Assembly (NCBI RefSeq): GCF_003074135.1
Contig: NZ_PPDK01000001.1
Coordinates: forward strand, 1,612,001-1,676,000
DNA from: Euzebya tangerina
GTDB lineage: Bacteria; Actinomycetota; Nitriliruptoria; Euzebyales; Euzebyaceae
Length of the DNA: 64,000 nt
Direction of reading: 5' to 3'
In this document: in pieces, positions 26,501 to 34,260 of the stretch
How the letters are laid out: each line of letters starts with the position of its first letter
Numbering within the stretch: the stretch's first letter is position 1
Notes under the pieces: generated by a model
Seen by the model: the letters and a program-made list of their open reading frames with translations, nothing else
What the model was told of the DNA's origin: nothing
Databases searched by the model: none
Program-made: the position numbers and the translations under genes

Positions 26501-29500
26501 GGCAGGTCGAGTTCACCTACGGCCTGCCACGGCCATGCCAGGACACCGCGGGCCAGAACGCCGTCCACCTGCCCCGCCACTGCTTCTCCGCATTCGTGTC
26601 GCAGGAGGAGGGCGAGGGACCCGGCTCGTTTGCGCTGCACAACCGGTACGTCGTGACCGAACAACGCCAACTGGACCGCGAGGAAGACGAGACACCGGAG
26701 GTGACCACGTTCACCTACGGCGAACCGATGCACGCCTACAGCCTGGATCCCGCACAGCAGGACTACAACGGCTACTCCCAGGCCGCGCAGCTCGACTTCG
26801 GCTGTCCGTGCCGCCAGTGGAACGACTGGCGCGGTCATGCGTGGACCGAGGTCACCACCGCTCACTCCGTGACCCGTCATGTGTTCCACCGGGGCCTCCA
26901 GGGCGATGTGGTCGTGGGTGATCGTCAGTCGGAGACCGCCACCGAGTACCTCCTGCCGTGGCGAGACGCACCAGCGGTGACCTTGACCGATGGCTCAACC
27001 GTGGAGGATCCGCGTTGGTTGCGAGGGCGGACGGCTGAGGTGGCCATTCGCGAGCCGGGAGCCGCCGGTCCGTGGCGCCAGCGGGAGGTGACGTCCTACG
27101 TCGTTCAGGAGACCGACGCCTCGAGTCCGGTGTCGAAGGCCATCCCCCAGCGCAGCCGGTTCGTCGCCCCCTCGTCGGTGACGACCACGACGATCCAGTC
27201 GCCGGGGGGCGAGGAGGTGTCGCGCTCGGTCACGACGAGCTCGACGTACGACGAGTGGGGCAACCTGACGTCGAGCGCGGTCGATGACGGTGATGACGTC
27301 CGCCTGACCAGGACGTGGTTCGCACCCGCGTCGGACCGGATCACCGACCGTCCGGTCGCGGTGCAGATCACCGACGGCGAAGGAGACGTGGCTCGTCGGA
27401 CGACGATGGGCCACGACGGCTCCGAGCCGCCCGAGTTCACCGGTGCGGCTCCGGCTCCCACCCAAGCCGTCAGCGTGGGCAACGCCACGGCCATGCGGGA
27501 GTACCACACCCTCGAGGGCTTCTACGAGACGTCAACCGCCTACGACGACCGGGGTCGTCCCGAGACGGTGACCGATGCCAACGGCCACAGCGTGACGACC
27601 CGACACGATCCGATCTTCGGAACACCGCAGTCGGTCACCAACGAGTTCGGCCACCTCACCCGGTACACCTACGACCACCGGTTCGGGCTCGTGACCAGGG
27701 CGACCGACGCCAACGGCAACGCCACATCGACGACCCTGGACGACCTGGGACGCGCAGTGGCCGTCCGGCTGCCGACCGAACAGGCCGCCGCACCGACGTA
27801 CCGGTTCGGCTACGACCCCACGGCCCGTCCGGCGTCGGTGACCACCCAGCGGCTGACGGCCGATGGCAGCTACCTGGTTGACACGGCCTACCACGACGGG
27901 TTCGGCCGGGTCATCCAGACCCGCTCGCCATCCTCGACGGAGGGGCAGGCCACCGTCGCAGCAACCAGCTACGACGGTGCCGGCGCGGTCTTCCGCGAGT
28001 CCGCTGCCTACGACATCCCCGGCTCGGTCACCACATATGAGCCGCCGGCGTGGTCAGAGGTCCCGGCCTACACCGAGACGACGTACGACCACTTCGGTGA
28101 GCCGGGTGTCGTCCGTCGGATGGCCGCTGGCGAGCAACTGTGGCAGCGCACGATCGACCGCTCGGGCTGGACGGTCACCACACGTGGGCCGGAGGGGCAG
28201 GTCCGGCTCGAGACCGCCAACGGGCACGGTGAGATCGTCAGCGTGACCGAGCAGGGCGGCCAGGCCGGGGACGCCACGGCTGCCTATGCCTACGATGCGT
28301 CCGGGACACTTCGGCAGATGACCGACGCCGGCGGGGCGGTCACGACGGTCACGACGAATCTGCTGGGCTGGAAGACGGGTCTGGACGATCCGTCCTCCGG
28401 CTCGTGGTCCTACTCCTACGACTCGGTTGGTCAGGTCATCCGTGAGGTCGACCCGAACGACCACGTGGTCACCTTCGAGTACGACGCCCTCAACCGGCTG
28501 GTGGAGCGCAGAGCCGATAGCGAGCTCGTTGCCAGCTGGCAGTACGTCGAGACGGTCGGCGATCGCGGTCGCCTGCAGGGCACCACGGCTCTGACCCCCC
28601 AGGGTCAGATCGAGGTCAGCTACGGCTACGACCCACGGAACCGGATCGTCGACCAGCGCTGGACGATCCCGACGGTTGGCACCCACGAGATGTCGTGGAC
28701 ATTCGACGCGACCGACCAGGTCACGAGTGTCACGTATCCGGAAGTCGATGGTGCGGCCGAGACGGTCGAGTACGGCTACGACCGAGCCGGCCGGGTCGAG
28801 ACGGTCATGGGCGACCGGCTCTATCTGGCCGCCGCGTCCTATGACGCCCAGGGTCGGGTTGCGTCACAGGAGCTGTTCGGCGGCATCGCCCGACGTGCCG
28901 AGCACGATCCGGGGACCTTGCACCTCACCGGCATGTCTGCGGTTCGAGACGACGAGCCGTTGCAAGACCTGGCGTACGCGCTGGACAGCTCTGAGCGGGT
29001 GACCCGGATCACGGATGCGGTCAACGGCGGACAGTCGCAGTGCTTCGCCTACTCCGCTCGGGACGAGCTCGTCGGAGCGTTCACGACCGGACCGGACTGC
29101 ACCGCCGGGCACGACCCGGCCGTGGGGGCAGACCCGTATGACCACATCTACGCCACCGAGCCGAACGGGAATCTCACCGACCGAGGCGATCGCCTGTTGT
29201 CCTACGAGGATCCCGTGCGGCCCCATGCGGTGACGTCCACCTCGGATGGCATCGAATTGTCCTACGACGCCGCCGGGAACATGACCCGACGGGTCGACGG
29301 GGATGGCGAGATCAGGTTCACCTTCGATGCCGACAACCGATTGGCAGAGGCCGACGGACCGGGCGGTGTCACGTCCTACCTGTACGACGCCGACGGCCAT
29401 CGGATGGCGGCCACCGGTGTGGACGGTACGACGGCGTGGCTGGACCAGTACGTGGAGCTCAGGTCCGGGGGCGACGGCGAGTTGGAGATGGTCTCTCGCT

Positions 29501-30651
29501 ACCTGTCTGGCGATCAGCTGTTGGCGGAGTCCAACTCGGCGACCGGTGAGACGACGACGATGTTGCCGGATCATCTCGGGTCGACCGTGGTGGCGGTGCC
29601 CGAGGGTCGGGCGCCGCAGTTCGTCCGGTACGACCCGTGGGGCGCACGGCGGGAGTCGTCCGCCGAGGAGGACGTGGTTTCGCGTGGCTTCACCTCGGCG
29701 CCGACAGATCCGGACACCGGGCTGGTCTGGTTGTCGATCCGCAACTACGACCCGGCGCTCGGCCGGTTCGTGCAGCCGGACACCATCGTCGGCGACCCGG
29801 GCTCGCCAGGCGGGATCAATCGGTACGCCTACATGTCGAACAACCCCCAGGGTGGGGTTGACCCATCCGGTCACTTCGGGGCACTCGGTGCGCTTGTGGG
29901 TGGGGTCGTCGGTGCCGTGGCCAACTACGGCAGCCAGGTCGCGACCAACGTCGCGGAGAACGGCTTCTCCACGGAGGCCTTCACCGACATCGACCTCGGC
30001 GCCGTCGGCCGTGCGACCGCAGTCGGGATGGTGGCCGGTGCGACGGGAGGTGTCGGGGCAACCGCGTTCGGCGGGGGCACTCTTGGTCTGCTGGCCGGCG
30101 GCGGGGTGTCTGGCGCGGTATCGGGTCAGGCGTCGAGGGCGGCGGAGAACGCGCTGAGCGGGCGCCCGATCACCGAGGGGCTGCTGGCGCCCGGCGATCT
30201 GTTGATGGACGCCGGGATCGGGGTGGTCTCCGTCGGAGCGGCAGCTGGGTTCACTCGTGGTCGGAGTATCACCCGGCCGGCAAGTATCGAGGACCTACCG
30301 ACCGGTGCACCAACGACCCCCCAGAGCAGCATGTACCGAACGGTCTCGGATAGTGAACTGGCAGACATTCAGTCGTTTGGAGGCTTCCGTCCCAATCCAG
30401 TAGGCAACTCCTACGACGACCTAAAGCTCTTTGCTGAGAACGCTGACGACGCCGTATGGTGGGGGCAGCACTTCGCCCGCTGGGAGGGTGAACCATACTG
30501 GGTCCTACAGGTAGACGTTCCGGAAGACCTGATGAGCCAATTCGGAAGAAGAATTCTGGACAGCCGACCAGTTATCACCGTCCCCGCCACTTCCCAGCAA
30601 GCGTTAAACAGGGCATCCCGCATTCACATTCATAGCCAGATTCCAATATGA
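23581..30651 (+). CDS. Secreted RHS/YD-repeat polymorphic toxin with embedded CWB2 repeats
   Basis: A 2356-residue protein starting at TTG 23581, with a signal peptide (hydrophobic LLVAALALSLLPATPASA, cleavage near residue 30). Residues ~230-620 are an SpvB/RHS-type N-terminal shell (PEIGLTYSSTAVDS..., GAGWQFEPGYI). Residues ~621-930 hold three cell-wall-binding repeat 2 units (RIAGDNRVATA, RVAGPDRFATA, RIAGNGRQQTA). YD repeats run from ~1310 to 2050 and end at the core boundary GRFVQPDTIVGD...GVDPSGHFG (about 2061-2102). After a Gly/Ala-rich segment, residues 2251-2356 are a variable toxin tip. The tip is lower in GC and may be ADP-ribosyltransferase-like. The stop overlaps the next ATG. It is probably a cell-wall-anchored contact toxin. 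Confidence 0.85.
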   Translation: MFVPPRPGVLSILLVAALALSLLPATPASAQDPPALPDQPSPPDVRDGSEGRAAGRPAEVPAVRWADVVQQPAVPREERPSVDLSPRSATVPVTAAGAAIPGMPVWLSGAEGGEATVELQPAPSWAAVDATFVVRADVETARLTFDLDRLGVARSADLAGRLTLWSCPDPACREGERVDLNLDSGRATAELEPDLLEDRQLVFGATASSETGSFAATPLSLVDHYQVGLSSGAAETSYEFEIPPAGAGPAPEIGLTYSSTAVDSMAAARNNQPGVVGAGWQFEPGYITRHTSPCGFDFLPDDAGDRCIYTEQYSITLGGTSSRLFPVAGSGSEFRLEDDPNWRVHRRIRDGVPADAPDSGGVYWELIQPDGTIYSFGGRAFDTDANSIFYQWVLGPEQTRADYCPDDADLDLCRSAWRWQVDRVRDTNGNHVDYQYELEFNHYQARGGSDTRRQYVRAGRLTEVRYNFDDGDTHHSRVQFSYDRRCIPDPGTPGICDEEPRDDANQDAYPDTPLDLLCGATSTPEDAPPDSIGPASCDPDDKAQTFFTTYRLRGVTSSIRESAAVEWVPATEYQLTYAFSAQNTVDGVANPNSLPVRDGEQKLVLRTIQRVGQPTEPTSDLERIAGDNRVATAVAVSQAGWDDGSADVALIATGDNFPDAVAAGALAAAQDAPILLVQGPNLPDIVADEIDRLGVEEVLILGGVGAVSNRIAGALDQLGVSNRRVAGPDRFATAAAIALEAGAPGGRVAVAFGDNFPDALAAGSLAATDDQIPVLLTGTDDLPEATADALSQFGDVDEVLVLGGTAVISDATAQAISEAADAPARRIAGNGRQQTATAIAEEALATDGGQKRILAATEADFPDALSAGGLAGQRDGIVLLTPTQGCGPTFEWVSSNTSSVGGAAVVGGTAVVSEQTAAALAQAVDGLACTPATAGAALAPVTYDYTLLRNRISDGGASVLPLPRLTRITTELGGQVEFTYGLPRPCQDTAGQNAVHLPRHCFSAFVSQEEGEGPGSFALHNRYVVTEQRQLDREEDETPEVTTFTYGEPMHAYSLDPAQQDYNGYSQAAQLDFGCPCRQWNDWRGHAWTEVTTAHSVTRHVFHRGLQGDVVVGDRQSETATEYLLPWRDAPAVTLTDGSTVEDPRWLRGRTAEVAIREPGAAGPWRQREVTSYVVQETDASSPVSKAIPQRSRFVAPSSVTTTTIQSPGGEEVSRSVTTSSTYDEWGNLTSSAVDDGDDVRLTRTWFAPASDRITDRPVAVQITDGEGDVARRTTMGHDGSEPPEFTGAAPAPTQAVSVGNATAMREYHTLEGFYETSTAYDDRGRPETVTDANGHSVTTRHDPIFGTPQSVTNEFGHLTRYTYDHRFGLVTRATDANGNATSTTLDDLGRAVAVRLPTEQAAAPTYRFGYDPTARPASVTTQRLTADGSYLVDTAYHDGFGRVIQTRSPSSTEGQATVAATSYDGAGAVFRESAAYDIPGSVTTYEPPAWSEVPAYTETTYDHFGEPGVVRRMAAGEQLWQRTIDRSGWTVTTRGPEGQVRLETANGHGEIVSVTEQGGQAGDATAAYAYDASGTLRQMTDAGGAVTTVTTNLLGWKTGLDDPSSGSWSYSYDSVGQVIREVDPNDHVVTFEYDALNRLVERRADSELVASWQYVETVGDRGRLQGTTALTPQGQIEVSYGYDPRNRIVDQRWTIPTVGTHEMSWTFDATDQVTSVTYPEVDGAAETVEYGYDRAGRVETVMGDRLYLAAASYDAQGRVASQELFGGIARRAEHDPGTLHLTGMSAVRDDEPLQDLAYALDSSERVTRITDAVNGGQSQCFAYSARDELVGAFTTGPDCTAGHDPAVGADPYDHIYATEPNGNLTDRGDRLLSYEDPVRPHAVTSTSDGIELSYDAAGNMTRRVDGDGEIRFTFDADNRLAEADGPGGVTSYLYDADGHRMAATGVDGTTAWLDQYVELRSGGDGELEMVSRYLSGDQLLAESNSATGETTTMLPDHLGSTVVAVPEGRAPQFVRYDPWGARRESSAEEDVVSRGFTSAPTDPDTGLVWLSIRNYDPALGRFVQPDTIVGDPGSPGGINRYAYMSNNPQGGVDPSGHFGALGALVGGVVGAVANYGSQVATNVAENGFSTEAFTDIDLGAVGRATAVGMVAGATGGVGATAFGGGTLGLLAGGGVSGAVSGQASRAAENALSGRPITEGLLAPGDLLMDAGIGVVSVGAAAGFTRGRSITRPASIEDLPTGAPTTPQSSMYRTVSDSELADIQSFGGFRPNPVGNSYDDLKLFAENADDAVWWGQHFARWEGEPYWVLQVDVPEDLMSQFGRRILDSRPVITVPATSQQALNRASRIHIHSQIPI

Positions 30652-30962
30652 AATCACAAAGCGAGTTCGAGGGCTATCGTGTCCGACTTTCGGTTCGGAA
30701 AGGAGGGCGGAGGAACCCCGTCTACGACAAGTATTCGCCTGGGGTAAAGCCACTGGTCAGCGGTTGGCCTAGTGAAGAGTATGTGAGCGGAGTTGTGCTG
30801 CTCCAAGGGGAACAGCCCATCTCTCCGGGTGAGACGTGCACGGTAGTCATAGCGCCGCTTGCGGCAGAACTCTGGCCAGAGTTGGTTGAAGACGACGAAT
30901 TGGAGCTCTACGAGGGGGACGTCCTAACAGGAACAGGGACCGTCATTTCGAGAGTTGGTTAG
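30648..30962 (+). CDS. Small EF-Tu domain III-like protein, candidate immunity protein
   Basis: 104 residues; ATG 30648 overlaps the RHS stop (ATGA), the usual place for an immunity gene. Residues ~8-32 (YRVRLSVRKGGRRNPVYDKY) and ~63-102 (SPGETCTVVIA, then LYEGDVLTGTGTVIS) align by eye with the third domain of EF-Tu (its GGRHTPFF-x-GYRP, MPGDN and REGGRTVGAGVV segments). No GTPase domain is present. Its GC is lower than the cluster's, matching the toxin tip. An immunity role is inferred from position; the fold call comes from motif resemblance. The 133-nt gap to the next paralog contains no gene I can support. Confidence 0.65.
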   Translation: MKSQSEFEGYRVRLSVRKGGRRNPVYDKYSPGVKPLVSGWPSEEYVSGVVLLQGEQPISPGETCTVVIAPLAAELWPELVEDDELELYEGDVLTGTGTVISRVG

Positions 30963-31095
30963 AGTGCACAGCGTTCCTGCAGTCCGTGGGCCGGCGTCAA
31001 CGTTTCGACGGGAGGCAGGGAGTTCGGATACCTGTCGAATCTCTACCTGCGCTCAATCGCGCCTCCCTCGTTCACATTCACGGTAGTATCCCCAT

Positions 31096-31422
31096 ATGAC
31101 CGTGTCGCTGGATCGGCCGAATGCCGTCGGCCGGTTGTCCCTCCCGGAAGGTAGCCAGAGGAGACCTGTGTGGAGCGGCTACCGGCCGTCTGCCGTGCCG
31201 CGAATCGCAAGAGCCCAAGCCTCAACACAGCTGGACGTCACCATCGTGCTGATCGGGCGAGACCGGTTGAGTCCGGGGGAGTCTTGTCCGGTCAAGCTCT
31301 TCTTCCACCGGCCCGACCTGTGGCCAGACTTGTGCGAGGGGGATGACGTGAGCCTCTTTGAGGGTGCGACGTGGATTGCTGATGTGCGAATCGGGAGCAG
31401 CATGGAGGATCGGGCCGCCTAG
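31096..31422 (+). CDS. Second EF-Tu domain III-like protein (paralog of the upstream immunity candidate)
   Basis: 108 residues from ATG 31096. QRRPVWSGYRPSAVP (about residues 22-36), LSPGESCPVKLFF (~57-69) and DDVSLFEGATW (~83-93) line up with the neighbouring 104-residue protein, and with EF-Tu domain III segments for the GYRP and PGE motifs. It is not coupled to the RHS gene but follows it in the same direction. It could protect against a related tip, as spare immunity genes often do, or it may be a diverging duplicate. The cluster of convergent CoA-transferase genes starts 17 nt beyond its stop. Confidence 0.6.
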   Translation: MTVSLDRPNAVGRLSLPEGSQRRPVWSGYRPSAVPRIARAQASTQLDVTIVLIGRDRLSPGESCPVKLFFHRPDLWPDLCEGDDVSLFEGATWIADVRIGSSMEDRAA

Positions 31423-31438
31423 GGGGACCGCCCGACGT

Positions 31439-32230
31439 TCACTGAGCATGATCGGGCAACTCCAGTCGGCGGACTGCCGTCGGATCGATCACGTGGTCCA
31501 ACAGATCTATGGCGGCATCCGTCGGCGGTCCGGTCACCGGAGTGGTGTCATCCACCAGCAGAGGGAAACCGCAGCCGGCCACCGCCTCCTCGACCGCACA
31601 CCCATGATGGACCGACTCCAGGCGGAACCCGGCCATCTCCTCATCCCAGCGCAACACCGCCTTGTCCGTCACCACCGCTTGCACACCCGCGCCGGGAAGC
31701 GCGTGCTCCTGCCGCCACCCCGGACCACGCTCGTGGCCGGCGCCGGTGGTGAACGTCACCTCGTCGGCCAGGAACCGTGGCCGGTGCGCCGCCCGGTAGG
31801 CCACCAATCGGCCCATCAGCACCGCGATGTCACCGGTGGCCAGCCCGCCCGGCAGCCGGCGCACCCCGCCATCCCGTCCCGGCACCCGACTGGTGTTCAG
31901 TCGTCCCCGGCCATCCACCTGGGCCGGGCTCACGAACTGCAGCGACACCCGGCCTCGCTGGATCGAGTCCAGGATCTGGGACTGACCCATCGTCCCGACG
32001 GACCGACGCGCGACAGCGCCGGCATCCCGCATCATCTCCGCGATGTCATGCGGCTCCGGGTTGACGCTGGCCGCGACGATCACCGTCATGTCCGGCACCA
32101 GCAGCTCCCGGGCCAGCACGGCTGCCGCCGCTGCGATGGGGGTCGCCACACCGACGACGGCCACGTCGCCGGTCCGGGCCTCCTGCGCCAGGGACCAGAC
32201 CATCTGATCAGCAACCGACGGGCCGCTCAC
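31439..32230 (-). CDS. CoA-transferase family, beta-type subunit (IpdB-like)
   Basis: A 263-residue class I CoA-transferase beta-fold protein. GDVAVVGVATPIA, VNPEPHDI and SLQFVSPAQVDGRGRLNTSRVPG are consistent with the IpdB-type branch, whose members with IpdA act as ring-cleaving hydrolases on cholesterol C/D-ring CoA intermediates rather than as transferases. Its start overlaps the IpdA-like stop by 4 nt, so the pair should form a heteromer. The IpdAB assignment is motif-based; a true CoA transferase acting on another acid remains possible. It is regulated from the operator at 33105. Confidence 0.7.
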   Translation of the reverse strand: MSGPSVADQMVWSLAQEARTGDVAVVGVATPIAAAAAVLARELLVPDMTVIVAASVNPEPHDIAEMMRDAGAVARRSVGTMGQSQILDSIQRGRVSLQFVSPAQVDGRGRLNTSRVPGRDGGVRRLPGGLATGDIAVLMGRLVAYRAAHRPRFLADEVTFTTGAGHERGPGWRQEHALPGAGVQAVVTDKAVLRWDEEMAGFRLESVHHGCAVEEAVAGCGFPLLVDDTTPVTGPPTDAAIDLLDHVIDPTAVRRLELPDHAQ

Positions 32231-33102
32231 GACGGGTCGGCGCGCGTCGTGTTCAACGGAGCAGGAGAGCGGGACAGCAGGTCCGCCATCGCCGTCTCCG
32301 CGTAGTCCGGCGTTCGGCCAACGCGCTCGAGGTACTCCGCGATCGCCGAGACATCGGCCTCGTACACCCCCGGCAGGGACGTCGGCGCGGCACCCTCCGG
32401 CAGCGCCACAATGGCATCCACCTCATAGCCGAACAGCAAGGTGCGGTCGCGCTGCCCGATGATCTCCGAGGTCGGGACCACGCGCTCGACGGTCACCACG
32501 CAGCGCTTTGCTGCCCGCGCCATGTTCGCGTCCAGGTCGAAGAGGAAGTCCCGCTCCGCCGGGCCCATCACGTTGCCCTGCTCGTCTGCTGCCTCGGCGT
32601 GGATCACCGTGACGTCGAACTCCATGGCGGGGACCGCGACGAGCGGCGTGCCCGAGTACGGACACTCGATCATGGCGTACCCCAACTCCTCCAGCGCTCC
32701 AGACCCGATCCCTCCCTTGGCGGGCATGAACGGCAGTCCAGCCAGAGCAGCCCGAAGGCCCGCGACGAAGAGGAACTCGGTGTACTCGTGAACCTCGAAG
32801 TCCCCGTTGTCCGCTCCCGCGAGGTAGGCGGGCGCGAAACCCATCTGCTCGAACCCGCAGTAGCCCGAGTGGGCGGAGGCCAGGCGGCCGCTTGCCGCCA
32901 GCATCTCCAGGTCGAGCGAGGCGAGGAAGGAGTGAGCATGCAGGCCGGTACGACCCGCCCCAACCAGGGCGCGCAGGAACGCCACCGGCTTGCGCTGGAG
33001 CAGCACGCCACCGATCCCAAGACGGCAGCCGTCCGGAATCAGAGCAAGCGCCTCCGCGAGACCCATCGCCTTGGACGCAGCGGACATCTCCACAGCTCGC
33101 AT
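32227..33102 (-). CDS. CoA-transferase family, alpha-type subunit (IpdA-like)
   Basis: About 291 residues. Residues near 25-45 read GIGGVLLQRKPVAFLRAL, close to the GIGG-x-x-x-x-RKP glycine-rich segment of IpdA, followed by MPAKGGIGSGALEEL and AADEQGNVMGP. The protein would pair with the next gene. ATG 33102 is chosen because longer readings pass through the operator (33105-33124). An alternative ATG at 33087 is possible; neither has a strong ribosome binding site. The gene diverges from two hydratase genes across that operator, so a short ring-degradation module is plausible. Confidence 0.7.
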   Translation of the reverse strand: MRAVEMSAASKAMGLAEALALIPDGCRLGIGGVLLQRKPVAFLRALVGAGRTGLHAHSFLASLDLEMLAASGRLASAHSGYCGFEQMGFAPAYLAGADNGDFEVHEYTEFLFVAGLRAALAGLPFMPAKGGIGSGALEELGYAMIECPYSGTPLVAVPAMEFDVTVIHAEAADEQGNVMGPAERDFLFDLDANMARAAKRCVVTVERVVPTSEIIGQRDRTLLFGYEVDAIVALPEGAAPTSLPGVYEADVSAIAEYLERVGRTPDYAETAMADLLSRSPAPLNTTRADPS

Positions 33103-33104
33103 GA

Positions 33105-33124
33105 TCGACCAAACGTCCGGTAGA
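33105..33124. promoter_or_regulatory. Operator site 5 between IpdAB-like and hydratase genes
   Basis: TCGACCAAACGTCCGGTAGA has ACC-N8-GGT spacing. The final GGTA runs into TAGATT (33121-33126), a TANNNT-like -10 element 7 nt before GTG 33134. The operator thus overlaps the likely promoter and would block a leaderless transcript. Confidence 0.75.
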
Positions 33125-33133
33125 TTCAATGCG

Positions 33134-33574
33134 GTGATCAGTGAGGAGGCACTGGCGGACGAGATCGTCGGCCGCGTGCTGCCCGACGGCGGCTACCGGA
33201 TCGAGCCGTACCTCGCCTGGCTGGTCGCGGATGCCGTCGAGAGCCCCGGCCTAGGCGTCGGGCTGGCCCACCCGATGTTCACCTACTTCGCGGCGCAGGG
33301 CGGCATCGGCGTGACCTTGGACGAACTCTTCGCGATGGCTTACGCCACGTCCGACGATGGGGTCATGCTCGGGACGGCGGAACTGGACATCGTCCGACCG
33401 CTCGAAGTGGGTCAGCGCTTCGACGTCGTCGGCACGGTGGAGGACGTGACCCGAAAGTCGGGTCGGACCGGGGTGTTCGACATCGTGACCTACCGGCTCG
33501 AGATGCGGGACGCGGCGGTCCTGTGCGCGACCCTGACGCTGGGGTTCATCTATCCGCGGGAGAGCCGTCGGTGA
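33134..33574 (+). CDS. Hotdog-fold (FAS1-like dehydratase/MaoC N-type) protein
   Basis: A 146-residue hotdog protein. LADEIVGRVLP at the N-terminus and GTAELDIVRPLEVGQRFDVVGTVEDV in the middle match the non-catalytic MaoC_dehydrat_N half of two-subunit hydratases. No D-x-N-P-x-H motif is present, consistent with the non-catalytic partner. GTG 33134 is probably leaderless: a TAGATT -10 lies 7 nt upstream. The catalytic MaoC partner overlaps its stop by 4 nt. Together they should form an R-specific enoyl-CoA hydratase heterodimer comparable to mycobacterial ChsH/HadAB-type pairs; this is by analogy. Confidence 0.7.
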   Translation: MISEEALADEIVGRVLPDGGYRIEPYLAWLVADAVESPGLGVGLAHPMFTYFAAQGGIGVTLDELFAMAYATSDDGVMLGTAELDIVRPLEVGQRFDVVGTVEDVTRKSGRTGVFDIVTYRLEMRDAAVLCATLTLGFIYPRESRR

Positions 33575-34023
33575 GGAGTCGGACCAGCATCGAGGGAGTC
33601 GCAGTGGGGGACGAGATTCCGCCGTTCGTGGTCGCCTCCGTCAGCGCCGAGAAGATGAAGACCATGGCCGCGATCATCCGTGACCCAAACCCGATCCACT
33701 TCGACGTCGAGGTCACGCGCGCGCTGGGCCTGGGGGATCGGGTCGTCAACCAGGGGCCGAGCAACATGGCCTACATCGTCAACGCCCTCATCGCGTGGGC
33801 GGGGTCGGCGGCCGCCGTGCGCAACCTCCGGTGCCGGTTCAACGGCAACGTCTTCGCTGGGGACCGCGTCGAGGCGAGCGGGACGGTCACGGCCGTCGAG
33901 CCTGGATTGGACGAGGCCGGTCGTCAGGTCACGATGATCAGTTGTGACGTGTGGCTGGACCGGGACGGCGACCTCGTCGTCACCGGTACGGCCCGGGTTG
34001 TTGTCCCGGCCGCTTCAGGTTGA
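33571..34023 (+). CDS. MaoC-like enoyl-CoA hydratase (catalytic subunit)
   Basis: A 150-residue hotdog hydratase. RDPNPIHFD carries the hydratase-2 dyad D38 and H43 (D-x-N-P-x-H). It is followed by the family hydrophobic helix (QGPSNMAYIVNALIAWAG) and a C-terminal sheet (ASGTVTAVEPGLDEAGR). It hydrates trans-2-enoyl-CoA to the R-3-hydroxyacyl-CoA. GTG 33571 overlaps the upstream stop by 4 nt (GTGA), so it is translated with its non-catalytic partner. It ends before the intergenic palindrome cluster (34035-34240). Confidence 0.82.
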   Translation: MRSRTSIEGVAVGDEIPPFVVASVSAEKMKTMAAIIRDPNPIHFDVEVTRALGLGDRVVNQGPSNMAYIVNALIAWAGSAAAVRNLRCRFNGNVFAGDRVEASGTVTAVEPGLDEAGRQVTMISCDVWLDRDGDLVVTGTARVVVPAASG

Positions 34024-34034
34024 GGGCCCGACAA

Positions 34035-34240
34035 GGGGTGTGTCACCTCCGAGCGTGTGGTTGCCCAAACATGACACACACCCCAAGTGCACCCGCCCGA
34101 GCCGCGTGCCTGTGTCAGGTCTGAGCGCAGGGTTGTGCAGAGGTGACACGCCTAAGGGATCCGAACGACCCAGGGGTCGACCGCCCCGACGGTCCGCCCC
34201 GTCTCGTGTCTGAGCACAACCCCGCTCAAACATGACACAC
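34035..34240. repeat. Three copies of an imperfect palindromic intergenic repeat
   Basis: The 237-bp convergent gap 34024-34260 contains three units with TGTGTCA/TGACACA-type ends and a similar core containing GAGCG...GGTTG. Unit 1 is 34035-34084 (GGGGTGTGTCA paired with TGACACACACCCC). Unit 2 is 34111-34149 (TGTGTCA...TGACAC). Unit 3 is 34206-34240, in the opposite orientation. The region has no other recognised gene. It looks like a REP/BIME-like or terminator-forming family; function is unknown. Confidence 0.65.
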
Positions 34241-34260
34241 CAGCGCCCTACAGCGAAGGC

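Noticed and set aside
30963-31095. Small reading frames in the gap between the two immunity candidates
   Set aside because: They have no ribosome binding site, no motif and no coding pattern I can support.
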